Of a stretch of 30,262 bases of DNA, positions 23,845-29,505 are shown one piece after another (position 1 is the stretch's first letter; each line of letters opens with the position of its first letter). Position numbers and translations under genes: made by a program. This DNA is from a virus: positions 1-30,262 of the IMG/VR virus record IMGVR_UViG_3300022226_000016; one strand, written 5' to 3'. Below the pieces are notes generated by a model. The model was not told the DNA's origin, ran no database searches, and saw only the letters and a program-made list of their open reading frames with translations.

Positions 23845-25025
23845 CGACATTCATAGCGCTAGACGACAAAGAAAAGTGTTTTGCCTATTACGCGCAGGGT
23901 AGGTTGGTATACGACACCGAACTTCCACCTACTCTCACGAGGACGTGGAAGTTTTTGCCATTTATGGATTTTGAGAACGGTACATATGCATTCCTTTACG
24001 TCGGTGGGGGAATGGATTCGTGCTGTCCTGAAGAGCTACGCCCGCGCTGGGATAAAGTAAACGACAAGATGCAGGCATTCCTTCGGTCTTTCGCTGAAGC
24101 TAAGGTCAGCCTGATTGACAACTGTTTGTATGACATGGTCCCAGAACAGTTTCTCTTGGAGTATTTCGACACACAGTGTAAGATTGTTGATTACATTTTT
24201 GACAACTACGAAAAGCCTCAAGATTATGAGCACAGGTTGGCTCTACACAAGATGTTGAGCCACATTGCTACCCAGCGCATCACCCTAGATAAGCGCGCTT
24301 TGAAAGATCAACTTGCAAACCCTCAGGCACGTCAGTTCGTAAAGAAGCTGGAAAATTGGGACTCTATCTCGTTTAACCAATTCGGAACCAAAACCGGAAG
24401 ACTGACAACAGAGAGGGATAGCTTTCCTATCCTGACCATGAACAAAGAATATAGGTCAGTTCTGAAGCCACAAAATCATTTCTTTGTGGAGTTTGATTAC
24501 AATGCAGCTGAGCCTCGTGTGTTTTTGGCTCTGGCGGGCTGGGAGCAGCCTGTAGGGGATATTCACCAGTGGAATGCCGACAAGGTATTCAAGGGTGAGA
24601 AAAGTAGGGCAGAGGCGAAGAAAGAATTTCTCGCGTGGTTCTATAATCCGTCTGATGAGCGAGAGTTTGGACAATTTTACAACAGGCAAGATGTCCTTGA
24701 CAAGTTCTGGGATGGGTGCTATATTGAGAACCCGTTTGGTCGGAAGATCGAAGCAGATCACCATCATGCTCTGAATTACATTATCCAGAGCACCACTTCA
24801 GACCTAGTCCAGAGACAGGCAGTGAAGATTTTCGATTTTCTGAAAGACAAGAAATCAACCGTGGCTTTTACCATGCACGATTCGGTTGTGGTAGATTTGC
24901 ACGTTGAGGACAAAGAATTGATTTCTGTAATCTCCAGAATGTTCGGTAACACTCAGTTTGGCAAATTCAAGGTGGGTGTGTCAGCTGGACAAGATTTTGG
25001 AAACCTAGAGGAACTAGATGTCTGA
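23841..25025 (+). CDS. Family A DNA polymerase, polymerase domain only, 394 aa
   Basis: The palm and fingers motifs are visible in order: GTKTGRLTT (182-190); motif A DYNAAEPRV (219-227, catalytic D219); motif B-like RAEAKKEFLAWFYNP (256-270, R256 and K260); NYIIQSTTSDLV (312-323); and motif C MHDSVVVD (345-352, catalytic D347, with Ser in place of the usual Glu of HDE). The first about 170 residues do not show 3'-5' exonuclease motifs, so proofreading would need a separate protein. It is far shorter than T7 gp5 (704 aa). The start is TTG overlapping the previous stop (TTGA); the protein reads sensibly from there, but the first ATG in frame is near 23963. T4 itself uses a family B enzyme. Confidence 0.85.
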   Translation: MTTFIALDDKEKCFAYYAQGRLVYDTELPPTLTRTWKFLPFMDFENGTYAFLYVGGGMDSCCPEELRPRWDKVNDKMQAFLRSFAEAKVSLIDNCLYDMVPEQFLLEYFDTQCKIVDYIFDNYEKPQDYEHRLALHKMLSHIATQRITLDKRALKDQLANPQARQFVKKLENWDSISFNQFGTKTGRLTTERDSFPILTMNKEYRSVLKPQNHFFVEFDYNAAEPRVFLALAGWEQPVGDIHQWNADKVFKGEKSRAEAKKEFLAWFYNPSDEREFGQFYNRQDVLDKFWDGCYIENPFGRKIEADHHHALNYIIQSTTSDLVQRQAVKIFDFLKDKKSTVAFTMHDSVVVDLHVEDKELISVISRMFGNTQFGKFKVGVSAGQDFGNLEELDV

Positions 25026-25356
25026 ACGCATAAAATACAACAAATTGGTTCGTGATAAGATTGGCGACCATCTGGCGCATAATGCAGAAGACGTGGTTGG
25101 GTTTGAAATCCGCGCTTGCAGAGACACAGCTGAATACAAGCAGCGCCTGTATGATAAACTAGAAGAAGAGGTTCAAGAATTCCTTAACGATCCTTGTGCA
25201 GAAGAAGCAGCTGATGTACTTGAGGTGCTCTATGCTGTTTTGAAGCTTCACAATATTCCGTCCTTTGAAGTAGACGATGCTCGTTTTCACAAGGCAGCAG
25301 AAAAGGGACGTTTTGAGGATGAGCTTGTCCTAGAGTGGGTGGAGAGAAATGAATAA
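25018..25356 (+). CDS. MazG-like nucleotide pyrophosphohydrolase, 112 aa
   Basis: The start YNKLVRDKI (residues 7-15) and the helical metal-binding pattern E50-E51-x2-E54 with E63-x2-D66 (KLEEEVQEFL then EEAADVLEVL) match the all-alpha phosphoribosyl-ATP pyrophosphohydrolase/MazG superfamily. Such enzymes hydrolyse (d)NTPs or related nucleotides to monophosphates and are common in phages. The substrate cannot be read. Its ATG overlaps the polymerase stop by eight bases, with GAGGAA before it, so it is coupled to replication. Confidence 0.85.
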   Translation: MSERIKYNKLVRDKIGDHLAHNAEDVVGFEIRACRDTAEYKQRLYDKLEEEVQEFLNDPCAEEAADVLEVLYAVLKLHNIPSFEVDDARFHKAAEKGRFEDELVLEWVERNE

Positions 25357-25528
25357 AGACTACGTTAGAGGAACACCAATTTCAGCCAAAGAAGCGCTTG
25401 ACGAGATGCGTGATCAATTGCGGCGAGATATGGGAGCCAGAGATGCTCCTGTTGAGGAAATGAAGGATTCTGACCGTGATTTCTTTGAGGCTTGGGATCG
25501 TTACGCTGCGAGGATTTTGAGACAGTGA
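25349..25528 (+). CDS. Small charged helical protein, 59 aa
   Basis: An ATG overlapping the MazG stop region by eight bases opens a 59-residue ORF. It begins MNKDYVRGTPISAKEALDEM and ends WDRYAARILRQ. It is rich in Asp, Glu, Arg and Ala and looks fully helical. The end overlaps the GTG of the next gene as GTGA. The tight overlaps on both sides support a real gene and there is no competing reading of this gap. Function unknown. Confidence 0.65.
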   Translation: MNKDYVRGTPISAKEALDEMRDQLRRDMGARDAPVEEMKDSDRDFFEAWDRYAARILRQ

Positions 25529-26364
25529 TCGTAATCGGATTGGGACATGCGGGATGCGCGATTGCTCAGAAATTTGAGCAATATCCGCAGTATTCTGTGC
25601 GCTATATCGACACTGAAAAGTGGGGCAAAAAATCCCAATCTTACGTTCTAGATGAGTATGCAAAACCCGAGGAATATGAGGATAACTGCCCGAACTTGCA
25701 CAAGTTTCTGGGCGATTGCAAGGGCGATGTACTATTTACTGTAGGTGGTTCGGGGATGATCTCCGGAGCATCTTTACGCATTTTGGAGCAGATTAAGGAC
25801 TGTCAGATTTCCGTATTGTATATTCAACCCAATCGAGATTTTCTATTTGGTGACAATGCTTTGCAGGAGAGAGTGACGTTCGGTGTGTTTCAACAATTCG
25901 CGCGCTCTGGTTTGTTTGAACGGTTGTATTTGGTGAGTAACGTGGATGTGGAAGAGAGCTTGGGTAACGTGACAGTCACTGACTATTTTGAAAAGATTAA
26001 TGAAGCGATTGTTTCAACCCTTCATATGGTTCATGTATGGCAGCACACTCCACCAGTTATGGGAAACCTGACCAAGCCAGCCAAGACAGAAAGAATCTCT
26101 ACGCTTGGGGTAATGGACGTAGAATCGGGAGATGAAAAGATGTTTTTCTCCTTGAAAAATCCCACAAGCAAAAACATTCTATATGCAATTAATGACAATT
26201 CTCTAAAGAAGGAGAATCAGTTGCACGGAAATATTCAAAAGCAAATCAAAAGCAAGATGTCTGACGACACCAAGGTTTCGTTTGGCATTTATGCAACCGA
26301 TTACGAGGGTAGTCAAGCGTATGTTCTTGCACACACCAAAATTGTGCAGGAAGAAGGGGCTTGA
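25525..26364 (+). CDS. Tubulin/FtsZ-like protein with degenerate catalytic loop, 279 aa
   Basis: The GTG at 25525 overlaps the previous TGA as GTGA and places the glycine-rich loop at the N-terminus; a TTG at 25492 would add 11 residues. MIVIGLGHAGCAIAQKF resembles the tubulin/FtsZ T1 loop. DVLFTVGGSGMISGASLRIL (68-87) resembles the strand, G-box and helix of FtsZ/tubulin. LYLVSNVDVEE followed by YFEKINEAIV (134-163) resembles the nucleotide-contacting Asn region. The C-terminal FGIYATDYEGSQAYVLAHT resembles the end strands of FtsZ. The T7 loop region reads GNLTKPAK, lacking the acidic N-x-D-x2-D/E residues needed for hydrolysis. No standard database name is claimed; a Rossmann-like nucleotide-binding protein is the alternative. 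Confidence 0.6.
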   Translation: MIVIGLGHAGCAIAQKFEQYPQYSVRYIDTEKWGKKSQSYVLDEYAKPEEYEDNCPNLHKFLGDCKGDVLFTVGGSGMISGASLRILEQIKDCQISVLYIQPNRDFLFGDNALQERVTFGVFQQFARSGLFERLYLVSNVDVEESLGNVTVTDYFEKINEAIVSTLHMVHVWQHTPPVMGNLTKPAKTERISTLGVMDVESGDEKMFFSLKNPTSKNILYAINDNSLKKENQLHGNIQKQIKSKMSDDTKVSFGIYATDYEGSQAYVLAHTKIVQEEGA

Positions 26365-26389
26365 CAGCTGAAGTGATCTGTGTTAGAAT
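26361..26389 (+). promoter_or_regulatory. Sigma70-type promoter
   Basis: TTGACA (26361-26366) and TAGAAT (26384-26389) are separated by exactly 17 bases. The -35 is perfect and the -10 has one mismatch to TATAAT. Transcription would begin near 26396, giving a leader of about 34 bases before ATG 26430. The -35 overlaps the stop codon of the tubulin-like gene. It probably gives early or middle expression by host polymerase. Confidence 0.8.
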
Positions 26390-26429
26390 GGTCGTCCACT
26401 AGACAGTGATCAAAACACAGGAGGTTTCA

Positions 26430-26741
26430 ATGTCTAAGATTTCAATTAACACTACCACTGGCGGTCGCGGTTTTGAGCGCCCATCCATTGAGAATCTCAA
26501 TCCGGGTGAGACTTTCCGTTTTCGGTTTGGTCGCGGCGATCAGGTTTACATGAAGGTGGCTGACGATCGTGCCCAAGATGTGAATTATGAGGATGAAATT
26601 CTCAACGGTGGCTATGATTGGTCCGGTCCACGGTGCGCTGATGCGTTTTACGCTTCGCTTGGCTCTGGTCAGATCTACCGCGCTCGTCCGAATGCGGACA
26701 TCGTTCGTGTCCGAGTAGAAGCCACTGTGGAGCGTGCATAA
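26430..26741 (+). CDS. Hypothetical protein, first gene after the sigma70-type promoter, 103 aa
   Basis: ATG 26430 is chosen because AGGAGG (26419-26424) lies five bases upstream; an ORF start at 26406 would precede this RBS. The protein has an Arg/Gly/Phe-rich region (GETFRFRFGRGDQVYMKVAD) and a beta-like C-terminus (ADIVRVRVEATVERA). I do not recognise the family. As the first gene after a strong promoter it should be well expressed early or mid infection. Confidence 0.7.
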   Translation: MSKISINTTTGGRGFERPSIENLNPGETFRFRFGRGDQVYMKVADDRAQDVNYEDEILNGGYDWSGPRCADAFYASLGSGQIYRARPNADIVRVRVEATVERA

Positions 26742-26742
26742 T

Positions 26743-26997
26743 ATGGCGCTGCTTAAGGTCTACGAGGGTCATTTCGAGAAACAAGACGGTGACGTGCGCA
26801 GCATGCGATTTGTCAAGTTGAACGAAGTGCCCTCGGATCTTCTCCCTGAAGCAAAGGGAGGAGCCACACCAAGGAAATATTCTGAGGGTGTGGAACTGGT
26901 TTGGGATCTCGATAAACAGGGATTTCGAGCATTCAACTGGAGCACCGTTGTGGGGCTGGTGGTTGAGAAACAAGAAGAAATAACCAAACTGCGGTGA
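26743..26997 (+). CDS. Small conserved beta-rich protein, 84 aa
   Basis: ATG 26743 lies one base after the previous stop; an upstream GTG at 26734 has no better RBS. The sequence includes YEGHFEKQDGDVRSMRFVKL and ELVWDLDKQGFRAFNWSTVV, a small SH3-like beta pattern that resembles short proteins common in marine T4-related phages, of unknown function. It is co-transcribed with the ssDNA-binding protein that follows. Confidence 0.65.
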   Translation: MALLKVYEGHFEKQDGDVRSMRFVKLNEVPSDLLPEAKGGATPRKYSEGVELVWDLDKQGFRAFNWSTVVGLVVEKQEEITKLR

Positions 26998-27018
26998 TGT
27001 GAACAATTCCACATCATC
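26993..27018 (+). promoter_or_regulatory. Leader hairpin before the ssDNA-binding protein gene
   Basis: GGTGATGTG (26993-27001) and CACATCATC (27010-27018) pair over nine positions, one a G-U, with an 8-base AACAATTC loop. An A-rich single-stranded region with the AAGGAG ribosome binding site follows. There is no T-run. It may be a translational operator, comparable in position to the T4 gene 32 leader pseudoknot. Confidence 0.45.
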
Positions 27019-27037
27019 ATAACAAAGGAGAAAAATA

Positions 27038-27796
27038 ATGGCTATTGATATGAAGAAAATGCGTGCCAAGTTGGACGCAGCAAAAAACAAGGGTGGAAAG
27101 GTATGGAAGCCCAAGATCGATTCGGAGACCAAGGTCCGTGTCCTTCCTACCCCGGATGGCGATCCTTTCAAGGAGAAGCACTTTCACTACAATCTTGGCA
27201 AGCAGAGCGTGCTCTGTCCCAAGCGGAACTTCGATGAGGAGTGTCCGGTGTGTGAATTCGCTTCTCAGCTTTGGAATGAGGGTGATAAGGAAAGCCAGGA
27301 AATGGCTAAGAAGCTCTTCGCTCGTCAGCGATTCTTCTCTCCCATCATCCTGCGTGACGATAAGGACCCTGTTGTCAAGGTCTGGGGTTACAGCCAGTCC
27401 GTTTATGAGGACCTTTTGAGTACGTGCCTCAATCCTGAGTACGGAGATATTTCCGACCCAGAGAATGGTACTGATTTTGTTATCAAGTACGAGAAGGGAG
27501 ATGCTCAGTTCCCAAGCACCAAGCTTGTTTACTCACGTAATGCAAGTTCGCTGTGCGGTGATTTGGGCGAAGAGAAGTGTGCAGAGCTTTTGGATAATCT
27601 GCCAGATTTCGATTCGCTTTATGAGCGTAAGACTACTGCCGAGGTCCAGAGCATCTTGGATGCCTACATGGACGCTGACGGTGGAGACGGTGAGGGTGGC
27701 GATACTGAGAAGTACGCTGGCAGCACCACCGAAGAGACCAATGTTGATGGGGCACTCGATGACCTCAAGCCTAAGAAGGCTAAGAAGAAAGCGTAG
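27038..27796 (+). CDS. ssDNA-binding protein, gp32-like, 252 aa
   Basis: Residues 48-72 contain H50-x9-C60-x8-C69-x2-C72, close to the zinc motif of T4 gp32 (H-x12-C-x9-C-x2-C). The N-terminus is basic and helical (MKKMRAKLDAAKNKGGK), like the cooperative-binding end of gp32. The core VRVLPTPDGDPFKEKHFHY matches the start of gp32-type OB domains. The C-terminal tail is acidic (DADGGDGEGGD), the usual site for partner binding, but ends in a Lys-rich stretch (KPKKAKKKA). Some T4-like phage SSBs have similar basic ends. It coats ssDNA in replication and recombination with the neighbouring UvsX-like protein. The RBS AAGGAG is well placed. Confidence 0.88.
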   Translation: MAIDMKKMRAKLDAAKNKGGKVWKPKIDSETKVRVLPTPDGDPFKEKHFHYNLGKQSVLCPKRNFDEECPVCEFASQLWNEGDKESQEMAKKLFARQRFFSPIILRDDKDPVVKVWGYSQSVYEDLLSTCLNPEYGDISDPENGTDFVIKYEKGDAQFPSTKLVYSRNASSLCGDLGEEKCAELLDNLPDFDSLYERKTTAEVQSILDAYMDADGGDGEGGDTEKYAGSTTEETNVDGALDDLKPKKAKKKA

Positions 27797-27809
27797 AGTC
27801 TCGTGCCTG

Positions 27810-27843
27810 AGGGGGAGGTGTATCCAAAGCACCTCCCCCTTTT
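27810..27843 (+). terminator. Rho-independent terminator after the ssDNA-binding protein gene
   Basis: An 11-bp stem (AGGGGGAGGTG/CACCTCCCCCT) with a 9-base loop is followed by TTTC. It lies 14 bases after the stop and should limit readthrough into recA/uvsX. Confidence 0.88.
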
Positions 27844-27868
27844 CATTTAACAAAGGAGGAAAAGGAGA

Positions 27869-29068
27869 ATGGCAGGAAGAACACCTAAGCCAAACGCTAT
27901 AGATATAGCTGCGCGGCGAAAGCTCTTGAACAAAATTGCTGGCGGAAACGTCACATACGACCTGAATGAAGAAAACCCAACTGATGTGAATTACTGGATT
28001 CGCACAGGTTCTACGTGGCTTGATGCGATTATCTGTCGTGGACAAATGGCAGGCATTCCAGGTGGAAAGATCACTGAGATTGCTGGGCTCCAGTCGGTTG
28101 GTAAATCATACGAGGCTTTGCAGATTGCGGTAAATGCTCAGAACGATTTGGACATGACCGTGGTCTATGGCGATCCTGAATCGGGAATGAATTCTGATTT
28201 CATGCGCCAAGCTGGATGTGATTTGAACAAACTGATTTACGTACAGCCGCCAGATTTGGAGACGTGGTACGAAATCATGGAAGAAATGCTTAAGAATTGT
28301 CAGCCAGGAGAGAGGATGCTTTTCATTCTTGATTCGTTGGCGTCGATTCCATGCAGAGCAGACAACGAGGGAGATTACAACCCCAACTCTTCAGTCGGCG
28401 TAAAAGCTAGAGTTCAGTCGAAATCGCTGATGAAGCTCAACATGCCTCTGGCTCACGCTGATGCAACCTACATCATTCTGAACCAGTTGAAGACAAACAT
28501 CACTGGAATGTCGAAGGTTCCGAATCCGAAGTACGCCACAGACAGTCAGCGCTACATTGCTCCAGGTGGCAAGGCAGCTGAGTATTTTGCTAGTCTAAGG
28601 ATTTGGTTGACTGGTTCACAATCTAAGAAGTTGAAGGTTCTCGACGAGAATGGATATCGAATTGGTTCTTACGTCAAGGCTCGTCTTGAGAAGTCTCGAT
28701 TTGGGTCTCAGGATCGCACATGTGAATTCAAAATCCTTTGGGGTGATGAAGTTGGAGTAATGGACGAGGAGAGTATTCTTGAAGCAATCAAGCCTGCCGA
28801 TGAGATTACACTTGGACAGTGGTGCAAATTGGAACATGGAGGGAAGACGTGGAAATGGCAGGGCGCTGAGCCTGGATTTGTTAAGCTCATGCGTGAGGAT
28901 GAAGAATTCAACAAGGCAGTTATGCACATTTTGCATCGGGACATTGTTCTGGCTTTTGAAGAGCGGACTGGCGATGCAAAGAATTTCTACGATCCGACAC
29001 CTGAAGAAATGAGAGAAGCGGACAAACTAGCTAAAGCAGCTGAAGAGGCTGCGGCAGAAAACGACTGA
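27869..29068 (+). CDS. uvsX: RecA/UvsX-like recombinase, 399 aa
   Basis: Walker A is GLQSVGKS (73-80) and Walker B is MLFILDSLAS (catalytic region near D155). Residues GDPESGMNSDFMRQAG and the later TYIILNQLKTNITG followed by APGGKAAEYFASLRIWL match the RecA/UvsX core, including the L2-like DNA-binding loop region. The C-terminus is acidic and Ala-rich. It drives strand exchange in recombination-dependent replication with the gp32-like protein just upstream. Two purine-rich RBS sequences (AAAGGAGG and AAGGAG) precede ATG 27869. No promoter was recognised between the upstream terminator and this gene. Confidence 0.92.
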   Translation: MAGRTPKPNAIDIAARRKLLNKIAGGNVTYDLNEENPTDVNYWIRTGSTWLDAIICRGQMAGIPGGKITEIAGLQSVGKSYEALQIAVNAQNDLDMTVVYGDPESGMNSDFMRQAGCDLNKLIYVQPPDLETWYEIMEEMLKNCQPGERMLFILDSLASIPCRADNEGDYNPNSSVGVKARVQSKSLMKLNMPLAHADATYIILNQLKTNITGMSKVPNPKYATDSQRYIAPGGKAAEYFASLRIWLTGSQSKKLKVLDENGYRIGSYVKARLEKSRFGSQDRTCEFKILWGDEVGVMDEESILEAIKPADEITLGQWCKLEHGGKTWKWQGAEPGFVKLMREDEEFNKAVMHILHRDIVLAFEERTGDAKNFYDPTPEEMREADKLAKAAEEAAAEND

Positions 29069-29073
29069 GAAGT

Positions 29074-29098
29074 AGCCCCTTCGGGGGCTTTCCTCTTA
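29074..29098 (+). terminator. Rho-independent terminator after recA/uvsX
   Basis: AGCCCC/GGGGCT form a 6-bp stem closed by a TTCG tetraloop, which stabilises RNA hairpins, followed by TTTCCTCTT. The T-run is imperfect, so termination may be partial. It begins six bases after the stop. Confidence 0.75.
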
Positions 29099-29109
29099 GA
29101 GGAGGGTAA

Positions 29110-29313
29110 ATGTTGGGAAACTTATTGAAAAACGACAAGGTAAAGAACTTGGAGGAGATCATTGAGTCTCTTCGATATGACAAGAAATCTCTACAACAAA
29201 CCATAGAGATGCAAATGGAGGCTGTTGAAGAACAACAACTAACCATTCAAACTCTTCAGGAAGAACTGGAAAAACTAAGGAGACAAAATGACCAAACGAG
29301 TGATGATAGTTGA
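29110..29313 (+). CDS. Coiled-coil protein, 67 aa
   Basis: The RBS AGAGGAGGG precedes ATG 29110. After a short basic start the protein is one long heptad-like helix (NLEEIIESLRYDKKSLQQTI, then EEQQLTIQTLQEELEKLRRQ). It probably forms a dimer; the function is unknown. Its 3' end overlaps the next ORF by 26 bases. The overlap contains the RBS and start region that are duplicated again at 30103, so this 3' end may have been altered by the insertion that brought the endonuclease. Confidence 0.65.
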   Translation: MLGNLLKNDKVKNLEEIIESLRYDKKSLQQTIEMQMEAVEEQQLTIQTLQEELEKLRRQNDQTSDDS

Positions 29314-29323
29314 TGCGTTGAAT
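29277..29323 (+). repeat. First copy of the RBS and start of the 5' nuclease gene
   Basis: AAGGAG, five bases, start codon and the codons for KRVMIVDALN are found here and again at 30103-30152. The peptides are identical over ten residues, but by hand about 20 of 30 bases match and most differences are synonymous. The two copies flank the homing endonuclease gene. Confidence 0.75.
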
Positions 29324-29476
29324 AAACTGTTGGACATTTGTGAAGTAAAGTGTTGTATTTGTGATACACCCTATAGCAAAGAGATTCACGAGTGGCTGGA
29401 TAATCCTGGGGTTTGTTGTTATTACACATTTAGATCTGGTGGTTCAGATGGTGTGAAGATGAAGGTAGATTGTTGA
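29288..29476 (+). CDS. 62-aa Cys-rich ORF with a 5'-nuclease-like N-terminus (possible gene remnant)
   Basis: It starts MTKRVMIVDALNKLLDIC, nearly the same as the start of the 5' nuclease at 30114 (VNKKRVMIVDALNQFL). After about 17 residues it diverges into a Cys-rich segment (CEVKCCICDTPYSKEI, later GVCCYYTF) and stops at 29476. The spacing from AAGGAG to the start codon (five bases) is the same in both copies. It may be a truncated or replaced duplicate left by insertion of the endonuclease, or a short chimeric gene. Four of its six Cys lie within five residues, but no standard zinc motif can be assigned. Confidence 0.55.
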   Translation: MTKRVMIVDALNKLLDICEVKCCICDTPYSKEIHEWLDNPGVCCYYTFRSGGSDGVKMKVDC

Positions 29477-29477
29477 C

Positions 29478-29498
29478 CCTCCTAGTTACATTAGGAGG
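29478..29498 (+). promoter_or_regulatory. Hairpin sequestering the homing endonuclease RBS
   Basis: CCTCCTA (29478-29484) pairs perfectly with TAGGAGG (29492-29498), with two more possible inner pairs. The right arm contains the AGGAGG ribosome binding site of the endonuclease start at 29506. In long transcripts this would block initiation. Confidence 0.7.
29482..29488 (+). promoter_or_regulatory. Late-promoter-like motif CTAGTTA at the homing endonuclease
   Basis: CTAGTTA followed by C lies across the left arm and loop of the RBS hairpin. A late transcript beginning shortly downstream would lack the left arm and leave AGGAGG or most of it free. The motif matches the set found before structural genes. 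Confidence 0.5.
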
Positions 29499-29505
29499 AG
29501 ATGAT

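Noticed and set aside
26602-27171. 189-aa open frame on the reverse strand
   Set aside because: It runs antisense across parts of three well-supported forward genes with good ribosome binding sites and crosses their gaps; no recognisable domain.
29027-29033. CTAGCTA near the end of recA/uvsX
   Set aside because: It is within coding sequence and upstream of a terminator, so a transcript from it would be stopped before the next gene; probably chance.
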